This document shows, one piece after another, positions 6,703 through 13,735 of a DNA stretch of 16,758 bases. Position numbers and translations under genes: made by a program. Positions within the stretch are counted from its first letter, which is position 1. Each line of letters opens with the position of its first letter. Under the pieces are notes generated by a model. It saw nothing but the letters and a program-made list of their open reading frames with translations. It was not told the origin of the DNA and did not search any database. This stretch comes from Pseudomonadota bacterium (GTDB taxonomy: Bacteria > Pseudomonadota > Alphaproteobacteria > Rhizobiales > Devosiaceae), in contig JAEWLC010000005.1 of the NCBI GenBank assembly GCA_023393475.1, positions 1 to 16,758 on the forward strand. The letters run 5' to 3'.

Positions 6703-7836
6703 GTGGTCGATCCCGTCCAGCTTCTCGCCGACCTGATCCGCGAACCTTCGGTTACGCCGGAACTGCACGGCGCATTCGACGTGCTCGAGGCAGCTCTGGT
6801 GCCGCTCGGCTTCACCTGCCAGCGGGTGCGGTTCGAGGGGGACGGCTCGTATCCGGTCGACAACCTCTTTGCGACGCGCGGTACGGGCGGCAAGCACCTG
6901 CTGTTTGCCGGCCACACCGACGTGGTGACGCCGGGCGACACCGCTGCCTGGACGCACCCGCCCTTCGGGGCCGAGATTGTCGACGGCACGATCTATGGCC
7001 GGGGCGCCGCCGACATGAAGTCCGGCATCGCGGCCTTCGTCGCTGCCATCTCCCGAGTTCCCGAGGTCGGCACGATCTCGCTCGCCATCACCAATGACGA
7101 GGAAGCGGACTCGGTCAACGGCACCGACAAGCTGATGGCCTGGGCGGCGGCCCAGGGGCACCGCTTCGATTTCGCCATTGTCGGCGAGCCGAGCGCCACG
7201 GCGCGCGTCGGCGACTCGATCAAGGTTGGACGGCGCGGTTCGCTCAACGGCCAGATCCGGGTCACCGGCACGCAGGGCCATGTCGCCTATCCGGACAAGG
7301 CCAACAATCCACTGCCGGTCGCGGCGACGCTGCTGCTGGCGCTGTCGGGCAAGCTCGACGACGGCACCGAGCACTTTCCGCCCTCGAACCTCGAATTCAC
7401 CTCGGCCGATGTCGGCAATACCACGACCAACGTGATCCCGGCCTCGGCGCTGCTGCGCTTCAACGTGCGCTACAACGACCGCTGGACGCCGGAGACGCTG
7501 GTTGCGGCGATCGAAGACGTCATCGCCAACCAGGACAAGCGCGACTGCGTCGTCGAGTTCACCGTCGCCGGACGCCCGTCGCGCTCGTTCCTCTCGGATC
7601 TCGGCGGCGGCGTCGAAACCCTGATCGAGACCATCGCCCGCCGTACCGGCATCCCGCCGGAGCTTTCGACAGGTGGCGGCACGTCGGACGCGCGCTTCAT
7701 CGCCGACTACTGCCCGGTGGTGGAGTTCGGCCTCCCCGGCCCGACCATGCACAAGGTGGACGAGAACATCCGGCTCGGCGACCTCGAGGAGCTCACGTCG
7801 CTCTACGCGCAGTTCATCACGGACTACCTCGCGTGA
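6703..7836 (+). CDS. dapE: Succinyl-diaminopimelate desuccinylase
   Basis: A 377-residue M20 metallopeptidase-family enzyme that hydrolyses N-succinyl-LL-diaminopimelate, giving LL-DAP for cell wall and lysine. Two-zinc ligands and catalytic residues are visible: FAGHTDVV (His71, Asp73), GRGAADMKSG (bridging Asp104), TNDEEAD (Glu133/Glu134 catalytic base and ligand), GEPSAT (Glu162), and the C-terminal PTMHKVDE (His350). The lid or dimer domain lies between about residues 180 and 290. Translation starts at GTG 6703, one base after the dapD stop. An AGGGA within the end of dapD can serve as its ribosome-binding site. The two enzymes act close together in the same pathway, and dapE in turn is coupled to a downstream membrane protein gene. 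Confidence 0.96.
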   Translation: MVDPVQLLADLIREPSVTPELHGAFDVLEAALVPLGFTCQRVRFEGDGSYPVDNLFATRGTGGKHLLFAGHTDVVTPGDTAAWTHPPFGAEIVDGTIYGRGAADMKSGIAAFVAAISRVPEVGTISLAITNDEEADSVNGTDKLMAWAAAQGHRFDFAIVGEPSATARVGDSIKVGRRGSLNGQIRVTGTQGHVAYPDKANNPLPVAATLLLALSGKLDDGTEHFPPSNLEFTSADVGNTTTNVIPASALLRFNVRYNDRWTPETLVAAIEDVIANQDKRDCVVEFTVAGRPSRSFLSDLGGGVETLIETIARRTGIPPELSTGGGTSDARFIADYCPVVEFGLPGPTMHKVDENIRLGDLEELTSLYAQFITDYLA

Positions 7837-8375
7837 ATGCCTTCGGCGAGCTGTGGCGCGCCGTCATCGGCTGGCTCGACCTGCTGACTGCCCAGCCCAA
7901 TGCGGCCAGCAAGTTCAACCTCAGCCGCGGCAGCCTCGTCAATGCGATGGGTTTCTACGTCGTCAGCGTTCTCCTCGGCGTCGCGGCGCTCGGCCTTGCC
8001 GCCGGCTACGCGCCGAGCTGGATGCAGGTCGCTATCAGCCTGATGTTCAACCTGATCCTGATGTTCTCCATCACCCTCGCCGCCTGGGGCACGGCGCGGC
8101 TGATGCGGGCCGATCCGCTGGCCGTCGCGGTCCCGAGCGTCTATGCCCTCGGCATCGTGCAGGTGCTGTCCCTGCCGCTGGTCTATGCCCAAAGCGATGC
8201 CGGGGCCCTGGCGTTGCTCGGGGTGCGGGGTTTCATGTTCTTCCGGGCGGCGCGGACAGTCGGAAAGCTCAGCTTCGGCGTTTCCTTGGCGTTTGCCATT
8301 CTTTGCATTGTGCTGCTTGCCGCCATCCCCTTCGGGCTCTACATGCTGACCACCGGCGGGCAAGGGATCGTTTAG
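7833..8375 (+). CDS. Uncharacterised multi-pass membrane protein A, coupled to dapE
   Basis: A 180-residue hydrophobic protein that I do not recognise. A short N-terminal cytoplasmic-looking helix (residues 1-34) precedes clear membrane segments at about 35-57, 66-88, 97-119 and 146-171. A further weak hydrophobic stretch lies at 124-138. There is no signal peptide cleavage site and no catalytic motif. Translation starts at GTG 7833, overlapping the dapE stop by four bases without its own ribosome-binding site, so it should depend on dapE translation. Its N-terminal third resembles that of the next gene (see membrane protein B), which suggests a tandem duplication. The topology loosely resembles YIP1-type membrane proteins, but I cannot show homology. 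The position suggests expression with diaminopimelate synthesis; function is unknown. Confidence 0.85.
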   Translation: MNAFGELWRAVIGWLDLLTAQPNAASKFNLSRGSLVNAMGFYVVSVLLGVAALGLAAGYAPSWMQVAISLMFNLILMFSITLAAWGTARLMRADPLAVAVPSVYALGIVQVLSLPLVYAQSDAGALALLGVRGFMFFRAARTVGKLSFGVSLAFAILCIVLLAAIPFGLYMLTTGGQGIV

Positions 8376-8950
8376 TGCCTGAGTCGAACACGACCATCAT
8401 CGAAGAGACGCGCTCGGCGGTGCAGGGCCTGCTGGCGCTGATCACCGGCGACCGGGGCGCCTCGCGCTTCTACAACTTCACTGACGCCGGGCTGGTCACT
8501 AGCTTCATCGCCGTGCTCGCCGTCACGGCGCTCGAGCTGGTGGCGACGGCGGCACTGGGCGCCGGGCACATCTTCACCTCGCTGGTCCAGACGGCCCTCA
8601 TCTATGCGGCGGTGCTGGGGACCTCGGCGATCTACCTGCGCCAGATCGGCCGCCGGGATGCGTTCGTGCCCTTCGTCGTGACGATCAACTGGGCCAATGC
8701 CATCCTGTCGCTGGTGATGCTGGTGACGGTGCTGCTGGGCCTCAGCTTCCTCGGCATCCTGTTCCTCGTCATCGGGGTGGTGGTGTCGATAAATATCGCG
8801 CGGCTGATCATGACGCTGCGGGCCATGCAGATCGTGCTGCTGATTATCGCGCAGGCCGTCGGCCTGATCGCGGCCGTACTGCTGCTGGTGCTGATCTTCC
8901 CTCTTTCGCCCGAGCAGATGGCGGAAATCGCCGCGGCGGCCAACCGCTAG
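8375..8950 (+). CDS. Uncharacterised multi-pass membrane protein B, paralog-like to A
   Basis: A 191-residue protein with five likely membrane helices at about 40-62, 67-88, 97-120, 123-144 and 152-175, and a short C-terminal tail (QMAEIAAAANR). The GTG start at 8375 shares its G with the TAG stop of protein A (TAGTG), so the two are tightly coupled. Residues 16-42 align with residues 11-37 of protein A with one gap: V, G, L, L, T, A, then S-R/K-F, N, aromatic or Leu, S/T, and L-V fall in register. This start gives the matching N-terminal layout, which supports it over further upstream extension. The stop codon overlaps that of truA on the other strand. Function unknown. Confidence 0.82.
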   Translation: MPESNTTIIEETRSAVQGLLALITGDRGASRFYNFTDAGLVTSFIAVLAVTALELVATAALGAGHIFTSLVQTALIYAAVLGTSAIYLRQIGRRDAFVPFVVTINWANAILSLVMLVTVLLGLSFLGILFLVIGVVVSINIARLIMTLRAMQIVLLIIAQAVGLIAAVLLLVLIFPLSPEQMAEIAAAANR

Positions 8951-9684
8951 TAGTCGACCCGGGTCAGATAGAGCCCGTCGGGCGGTGCCAGCGGGCCGCA
9001 GCGCGAGCGATCGCGTGCGTCGAGCGCGGCGCGGAAATCGCGCGGGGTCCACTTGCCCTCGCCCACCAGCTTCAGAGAACCTACCATCGAGCGCACCTGG
9101 CTGTGGAGGAAGCTGCGCGCCTTGGCGGTGACGACGATCACTTCGGCCTCGCGCCGCACGTCGAAGATGTCGAGGGTGCGGTCGGGCGACTTGGCCTGGC
9201 ACTCGGAGGCGCGGAAAGTGGTGAAGTCGTGCTTGCCGAGGATCAACTGCGCCGCAGCATGCATCGCATCGGCATCCAGCGGCTTGGGCACGTGCCAGAC
9301 CTTGCCGCCGTCGAGCGCCGGGCGGGCGCGACGGTTGAGGATGCGGTACTCGTAGTGCCGGGCAATGGCCGAGAAGCGGGCCTCGAACTCTTCGCCGACG
9401 CGGTCGGCAGTGAGAATCGCCACCGGATGCGGCTTGGTGTGGAAGTTCAGCGCTTCGCGCACCTTGAACGGATCCCACTCCCGCTCGAGATCGAAATGCA
9501 CCACCTGCCCCAGCGCATGGACGCCCGCGTCGGTGCGCCCGGCCGCCTGGGTCACGGCGGCCTCGCCGGAAAAGCGTTCGATCGCTTCCTCCAGCACCTG
9601 CTGCACCGAAAGATCACCCGCCTGCCGCTGCCAGCCGCAGAAGGGCCGGCCGTCATATTCGATGGTCAAGCGGTAGCGATGCAT
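8947..9684 (-). CDS. truA: tRNA pseudouridine(38-40) synthase
   Basis: A 245-residue protein with the TruA signature AAGRTDAGVHALGQ (47-60) containing the catalytic Asp52. The N-terminus MHRYRLTIEYDGRPFCGWQRQ is family-typical, as are the later ARHYEYRI, DFTTFRA, ARSFLHSQVRSMVG and the C-terminal PDGLYL. The enzyme isomerises uridines at positions 38-40 of the anticodon arm in many tRNAs. Its ATG overlaps the fmt stop by one base (TGATG), so it is the last gene of the leftward def-fmt-truA group. Its stop lies inside the end of membrane protein B, leaving no room for a terminator between the two. Confidence 0.96.
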   Translation of the reverse strand: MHRYRLTIEYDGRPFCGWQRQAGDLSVQQVLEEAIERFSGEAAVTQAAGRTDAGVHALGQVVHFDLEREWDPFKVREALNFHTKPHPVAILTADRVGEEFEARFSAIARHYEYRILNRRARPALDGGKVWHVPKPLDADAMHAAAQLILGKHDFTTFRASECQAKSPDRTLDIFDVRREAEVIVVTAKARSFLHSQVRSMVGSLKLVGEGKWTPRDFRAALDARDRSRCGPLAPPDGLYLTRVDY

Positions 9685-10604
9685 CAGCCGGCCCGCTCGG
9701 GCAGGTTTCCTGCCCCGCGCAGGAAGGTCGCGGCGTCCATCGCGCCCTTGCCCTCGCGCTGCACGGTGACGAGCCGGACGGCGCCGCTGCCGCAGGCGAC
9801 GGTCAGTTCGGGGAGGATGGTTCCAGCCGGGCCGCTGCCGCTGACCAGGGTCGAGCGCAGCGCCTTGATGCGGGTGGGCGTGCCGTTGAGCGTCATTTCG
9901 AACCAGGCGCCCGGGAAAGGCGACAGCCCGCGGATCAGGTTGTGGACCTCGGCGGCAGGCTTGGTCCAGTCGATGCGCGCCTCGGCCTTGTCGATCTTGG
10001 AAGCATAGGTCGCCCCATCCTCGGTCTGAGGCGTGAAATGCAGGCTGCCCCGGTCGAGCGCGGCAAGGGCACGGCCCATCAGGTCGGCGCCGACCAGCAT
10101 CATCTTGTCGTGCAGTTCGCCCGAGGTCATATCGGGGCCAATCGGCATCTCCTCGACAAGGCCGACAGGGCCCGTATCGAGCCCCTCGTCCATCTGCATC
10201 ACCATGACGCCGGTGCGCTTGTCGCCCGCCATCACCGCGCGCTGGATCGGCGCGGCGCCTCGCCAACGCGGCAGGAGTGAGCCATGCAGGTTGAGGCAGC
10301 CGAGCCGCGGCGCCTCGAGGATGGGCTTGGGGAGCAGCAGCCCGTAGGCGACCACAACCGCGAGGTCGGCGTCGAGCGCGGCGAACGCCTCCTGCTCGGG
10401 CGCCTGCTTCAGCGAACGCGGTGTGAAGACGGGAATGCCGAACCCCTCGGCCGCCTCGTGTACGGGCGACTTGCGCTCGGCCTGTCCACGCCCGGCCGGT
10501 TTTGGCGCACGCGTATAGATGGCAACGACCTCGTGGCCGGAGGAGACAATCTCGGTGAGGGTGGGCACCGCGAACTCGGGGGTACCCATGAAGATGATGC
10601 GCAT
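9684..10604 (-). CDS. fmt: Methionyl-tRNA formyltransferase
   Basis: A 306-residue enzyme that formylates the amino group of initiator Met-tRNA with 10-formyl-tetrahydrofolate. The N-terminal catalytic domain starts MRIIFMGTPEFAVP. It includes SLLPRWRGAAPIQ (109-121), the catalytic Asn105 and His107 in LNLHGS, and Asp143 in MDEGLDTGP. The C-terminal OB-fold-like tRNA-binding domain runs from about residue 205. The start at 10604 is family-typical. A longer open frame to 10652 adds MDPGLRRGDPVQDSQP, which is encoded by a REP-like palindrome and is not part of the protein. def lies 139 bases upstream with the REP pair between them, and truA overlaps downstream. Confidence 0.96.
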   Translation of the reverse strand: MRIIFMGTPEFAVPTLTEIVSSGHEVVAIYTRAPKPAGRGQAERKSPVHEAAEGFGIPVFTPRSLKQAPEQEAFAALDADLAVVVAYGLLLPKPILEAPRLGCLNLHGSLLPRWRGAAPIQRAVMAGDKRTGVMVMQMDEGLDTGPVGLVEEMPIGPDMTSGELHDKMMLVGADLMGRALAALDRGSLHFTPQTEDGATYASKIDKAEARIDWTKPAAEVHNLIRGLSPFPGAWFEMTLNGTPTRIKALRSTLVSGSGPAGTILPELTVACGSGAVRLVTVQREGKGAMDAATFLRGAGNLPERAG

Positions 10605-10625
10605 AGGTTGGCTGTCCTGCACCGG

Positions 10626-10651
10626 GTCACCCCGGCGAAGGCCGGGGTCCA
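10626..10651 (-). repeat. REP-like palindrome, copy 1
   Basis: A 26-base unit that on the minus strand begins TGGA and ends TGAC. On the plus strand it contains an 8-bp stem ACCCCGGC / GCCGGGGT (10629-10636, 10641-10648) around a GAAG loop. It lies just upstream of fmt. This type of extragenic palindrome is common in alphaproteobacteria and often yields the false peptide MDPGLRRGD. Beside it, CCATCC-TG-GGATGG (10649-10662) forms a further small hairpin. Confidence 0.85.
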
Positions 10652-10700
10652 TCCTGGGATGGTCCCATAACCTCTGGATGTATGCGGCGCCACCTCAAGA

Positions 10701-10726
10701 TGGATTCCGGCCGGCGCCGGAATGAC
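10701..10726 (+). repeat. REP-like palindrome, copy 2 (inverted relative to copy 1)
   Basis: A 26-base unit on the plus strand with the same TGGA and TGAC ends as copy 1. It has an 8-bp stem ATTCCGGC / GCCGGAAT (10704-10711, 10716-10723) around a CGGC loop. It sits 17 bases after the def stop and 49 bases from copy 1, in opposite orientation, making a BIME-like pair. The stem-base differences from copy 1 are compensatory (CC/GG becomes TT/AA). It may protect or attenuate the def-fmt transcript. Confidence 0.82.
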
Positions 10727-10743
10727 ATCGCGATTGAGACGGC

Positions 10744-11265
10744 TTAGCTCGCCTTCTTGCTCAGCCGCTCGGCCTTCTGGAACTTCTTCAGCACGCGGTC
10801 GCGCTTCAGCCGGCTCAGGTAGTCGATATAGAGAACGCCATCGAGGTGATCCAGCTCGTGCTGGATGCAGATGGCGAGGCGATCCTTGGCGTCGCGCTCT
10901 ACGGTCTTGCCGTCGAGATCGGTGTAGCGCACCGTGACTTCAGCCGGGCGCTCGACGTCGTAGTAGAGCTCGGGAATCGACAGGCACCCTTCCTCGGTGA
11001 CGACGGTCTCATCCGAATATTTCAGGATTTCCGGGTTCACCATCACGATCGGGTCGGGCGTCTCGCCTTCGGGGGCGAGGTCCATCACGACGATACGGCG
11101 CAACTCGCCGATCTGCGGCGCGGCGAGGCCGATGCCGGGCGCGTCGTACATGGTCTCGAGCATGTCCTTGGCGAGCTGCTTCACCTCATCGTCGACCTGG
11201 GCGATCGGCTCCGCAATGGCGCGCAGGCGCTCGTCGGGCAGGATAAGGATAGGGCGCTTGGCCAT
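10744..11265 (-). CDS. def: Peptide deformylase
   Basis: A 173-residue metalloenzyme that removes the formyl group from the N-terminal methionine of new proteins. All three deformylase motifs are present: GIGLAAPQIG (44-53), EGCLSIP (92-98) with metal ligand Cys94, and QHELDHLDG (135-143) with ligands His136 and His140 and catalytic Glu137. Length and the lysine-rich C-terminus (LKKFQKAERLSKK) fit the type 1 bacterial enzymes. ATG 11265 is preceded by GAGG about 11 bases upstream. It leads the leftward group with fmt and truA, the usual pairing of formylation and deformylation, although the REP pair separates it from fmt. Confidence 0.97.
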   Translation of the reverse strand: MAKRPILILPDERLRAIAEPIAQVDDEVKQLAKDMLETMYDAPGIGLAAPQIGELRRIVVMDLAPEGETPDPIVMVNPEILKYSDETVVTEEGCLSIPELYYDVERPAEVTVRYTDLDGKTVERDAKDRLAICIQHELDHLDGVLYIDYLSRLKRDRVLKKFQKAERLSKKAS

Positions 11266-11371
11266 GAAGGTTCGGTCCTCAATCGGGGGATGCCGCTGAA
11301 TATGGTATTTCCGGCCCGCGGGTCAACGGCCCGCCCGTTTACACCTTCTGAACGATAAGCGGCGCCGGCAG

Positions 11372-11391
11372 GAACAATGCGAGAACATTGC
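11372..11391. promoter_or_regulatory. Near-perfect repeat in the def-rmuC divergent gap
   Basis: GAACAATGC (11372-11380) recurs as GAACATTGC (11383-11391) with an 11-base period, about one helical turn. CAATG and CATTG inside them are also inverted repeats. The element lies 25 bases before rmuC and 107 bases before def. It may be a regulator site; no binding protein can be named. Confidence 0.3.
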
Positions 11392-11415
11392 CGCCGAATC
11401 GTGTAGTCTCCTGCG

Positions 11416-12573
11416 ATGGACCGCATCCTGTTCACCGTCGCCGACTTCCCGGTCACGCTCGAAGCGGCAGCGTTCGCAGCGGCGGGGCTGTTCGTCGTGC
11501 TGCTCGTTTCCCTGCTGGTGGTCGCAATCCGCCAGTCGCGCCTCAGGGCCGAGGAGGCCGCGATCCTGCGGCAGAAATCGGCGGAGAACGAGCGCCATCT
11601 GGCCGACATGATCCGCATCCAGTCCGAGATGACCGGCCGCATGCAGACGATGTCGGAGATTTTCGGCTCGCGCACGTCGGACCTCGCGCGCCTCGTCAAC
11701 GAGCGGCTCGACAGCCAGGGCCAGCGCATCGGCGCTGCCATGACGGAGAGCAACACCAAGACCAACGAGAGCCTTGCGCGGCTGCAGGAGCGGCTCGCCG
11801 TCATCGACCGGGCGCAGTCCAACATCGCGCAACTGAGCCAGAATGTGGTCTCGCTGCAGTCGATCCTCGCCAACAAGCAGACCCGCGGCGCCTTCGGCCA
11901 GGGCCGGATGGAAGCCATCCTTGGCGACGGGCTGGCTCCCACTGCCTTCGCTTTCCAGGCCACGCTCTCCAACGGCAGCCGGCCGGACGCGCTGGTTTAC
12001 ATGCCCAACAATGCTCCCGCGCTGGTGATTGACGCCAAGTTCCCGCTCGAGAGCTGGCAACGCTTCACCTCGGCCGGCGAGGGCGAGGACCCGCGCTTTG
12101 CGGCCTCGGGTTTCCGCAACGACATGGGCGTCCACATCAAGGCGATCTCGGAAAAATACCTGATCGCCGGCGAGACCGCGGACACGGCGTTCCTGTTCGT
12201 GCCGTCGGAATCGATCTTCGCAGACCTCCACGAGCATTTCGAGGACGTCGTCCAGCGTGCCTTGAAAGCCCGGGTCGTCATCGTCTCGCCGTCGATCCTG
12301 ATGCTGTCGATCCAGGTGGTGCAGGCGCTGATGCGCGACGTCCGCATGCGCGAGGAAGCCTATCGCATCCAGACCGAAGTGCGGGCGCTGCTCGCTGATG
12401 TCGGCCGGCTCGACGAGCGGGTGCGGAAGCTGCAGACCCATTTCACCCAGGCCAGCAACGACATCGGCGACATCGTGACCTCTTCCAGCAAGGTCATGCG
12501 CCGCGGCGAGCGGATCGAGGCGATGGAGTTCGACGAGACGCGGCCGGATACCCAGCGCCTCGCCGTGGAATAA
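11416..12573 (+). CDS. rmuC: DNA recombination protein RmuC family
   Basis: A 385-residue protein with an N-terminal membrane helix (about 17-38), a long predicted coiled coil (about 40-150) and a RmuC domain (about 157-370). The core contains RGAFGQGRMEAILG and a PD-(D/E)xK-like nuclease signature, with Pro190-Asp191 in one strand and Asp206-x-Lys208 in VIDAKFPLE. RmuC was found in E. coli to limit recombination between inverted repeats. A membrane-tethered nuclease activity is inferred from the family. The ATG at 11416 has no clear ribosome-binding site. The gene is divergent from def and followed after 78 bases by an acidic orphan gene. That gap holds no convincing terminator; a tight CCGGC-T-GCCGG repeat there is too short-looped to count. 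Confidence 0.93.
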   Translation: MDRILFTVADFPVTLEAAAFAAAGLFVVLLVSLLVVAIRQSRLRAEEAAILRQKSAENERHLADMIRIQSEMTGRMQTMSEIFGSRTSDLARLVNERLDSQGQRIGAAMTESNTKTNESLARLQERLAVIDRAQSNIAQLSQNVVSLQSILANKQTRGAFGQGRMEAILGDGLAPTAFAFQATLSNGSRPDALVYMPNNAPALVIDAKFPLESWQRFTSAGEGEDPRFAASGFRNDMGVHIKAISEKYLIAGETADTAFLFVPSESIFADLHEHFEDVVQRALKARVVIVSPSILMLSIQVVQALMRDVRMREEAYRIQTEVRALLADVGRLDERVRKLQTHFTQASNDIGDIVTSSSKVMRRGERIEAMEFDETRPDTQRLAVE

Positions 12574-12651
12574 CCTACGGTTCACTACCGGCTGCCGGAT
12601 CGATCTGGCCGTACTCTGCGTTGTGGATGCAATTCACACGGGGAGGATGCG

Positions 12652-13107
12652 ATGAGTTCGGGTTTCCGCGATCTGGTTGGGCAGGACATGCCCATCGGCA
12701 ATGACGGCGACACGCCAGGGATGGCCCAGCCGGTCAGCCAGGCGGAGGTCGAGGAGCTGCTCTACAGCGATGACTGGCCTATCGAGGAGCGTCTGGCCCG
12801 GCTCAACGAGATGCGGCAGAACATCGCCGACCTCGAGGCGCCCGACTACGGCGACGAAGATCCGCTCGATCTCGTCCGCTTCATCGATGATGCCATCAAC
12901 CGGCTGCAGAAGCTCCGCGGCGAAGGCATGGACCCGACCTCGGTCGACCACGATGCCGGCGCCCATCGGGAAACCCTGTCACCCGATTCCGACGAGCTCG
13001 AAGCTATCGAAGAGGCCGACGACGCCTCGTTCGGCGAGGACCCGGCCGACGACGACTCGGTCGACAAGAGCCAGTGGATCGACGGCTTCGACCGCACGGA
13101 GAGCTAG
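12652..13107 (+). CDS. Hypothetical very acidic protein
   Basis: A 151-residue protein that I do not recognise. By hand count about 43 residues are Asp or Glu against about 11 Lys/Arg, giving a strong negative charge. A helical middle (about 28-92, with QAEVEELL, ERLARLNEMRQNIADLE and LVRFIDDAINRLQKL) is followed by a disordered acidic tail rich in D, E and S that ends SQWIDGFDRTES. There is no signal peptide, membrane segment, cysteine or catalytic motif. The start is firm: ATG 12652 follows GGGAGG at ideal spacing. Such proteins may mimic DNA or bind basic partners, but nothing here shows that. The gene sits between rmuC and the convergent recR, both concerned with recombination, which is only suggestive. 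Coding is supported by the strong ribosome-binding site and regular codon use. Confidence 0.8.
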   Translation: MSSGFRDLVGQDMPIGNDGDTPGMAQPVSQAEVEELLYSDDWPIEERLARLNEMRQNIADLEAPDYGDEDPLDLVRFIDDAINRLQKLRGEGMDPTSVDHDAGAHRETLSPDSDELEAIEEADDASFGEDPADDDSVDKSQWIDGFDRTES

Positions 13108-13122
13108 AAGGCAAACGCCTTC
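13107..13122. terminator. Hairpin between convergent acidic orphan and recR
   Basis: GAAGGC - AAAC - GCCTTC is a perfect 6-bp stem in the 27-base gap between two convergent stop codons. No T-run follows on either strand, so it is a weak terminator at best, though its position suits a shared transcript end. Confidence 0.35.
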
Positions 13123-13134
13123 AGCAAGAGCTAG

Positions 13135-13728
13135 CTAGAGCGCGGTACGTGCTTTCAGCGCCTGGCTCAGCGTGCCCTCATCGAGATAGTCGAGTTCGCC
13201 GCCGACGGGCACGCCGTGGGCCAGGCGGGTGATCTTCACGCCGCTCGGCGACAGCCGGTCGGTGATGTAGTGCGCCGTGGTCTGTCCCTCGACGGTGGCG
13301 TTCACCGCGAGCACGATTTCCGAGAATTCCGGCGCGCGGCGCAGCAGGGCGTCGATCGACAGGTCATCCGGACCGACGCCGTCGAGCGGCGACAGCACGC
13401 CACCCAACACATGGTATTTTACCGCCCCCACCCCGGCCCGCTCGAGAGCCCAGAGGTCGGCGACATCCTCGACGACGATCAGGATGCCGCCGGCGCGGCG
13501 CGGATCGGCGCAGATGTGGCAGGGCGAGCGCGTATCGATATTGCCGCAGGTCTCGCACACGACCACCGCTTCGACGGCGCGATCCAGCGCGGCCGAGAGC
13601 GGAATCATCAGCTGTTCCTTCTTCTTGATCAGCTGCAGCACAGCGCGCCGTGCCGAGCGCGGCCCGAGCCCCGGCAGGCGCGCCAGGAGCTGGATCAGCT
13701 GTTCAATCTCGGGACCGCCGTTGGACAA
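13135..13728 (-). CDS. recR: Recombination mediator protein RecR
   Basis: A 197-residue protein that with RecF/RecO helps load RecA at gaps and stalled forks. The N-terminal helix-hairpin-helix (LIQLLARLPGLGPRSARRAVL) is followed by a C4 zinc finger (CETC at 58-61 and CHIC at 70-73). Next come a Toprim domain (from about 82, ILIVVEDVADLWALE) and the C-terminal LAHGVPVGGELDYLDEGTL. The only sensible start is TTG 13728. It gives the family N-terminus (GPEIEQLIQLLARLPG) and has GAGG eight bases upstream, inside the stop region of ybaB. The next in-frame ATG would delete the helix-hairpin-helix. It is the last gene of dnaX-ybaB-recR, a conserved cluster. Confidence 0.95.
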   Translation of the reverse strand: MSNGGPEIEQLIQLLARLPGLGPRSARRAVLQLIKKKEQLMIPLSAALDRAVEAVVVCETCGNIDTRSPCHICADPRRAGGILIVVEDVADLWALERAGVGAVKYHVLGGVLSPLDGVGPDDLSIDALLRRAPEFSEIVLAVNATVEGQTTAHYITDRLSPSGVKITRLAHGVPVGGELDYLDEGTLSQALKARTAL

Positions 13729-13735
13729 GCGCGCC

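Noticed and set aside
10649..10662. Small hairpin CCATCC-TG-GGATGG as a terminator for def
   Set aside because: The loop is only two bases and no T-run follows on either strand. Treated as part of the REP surroundings.
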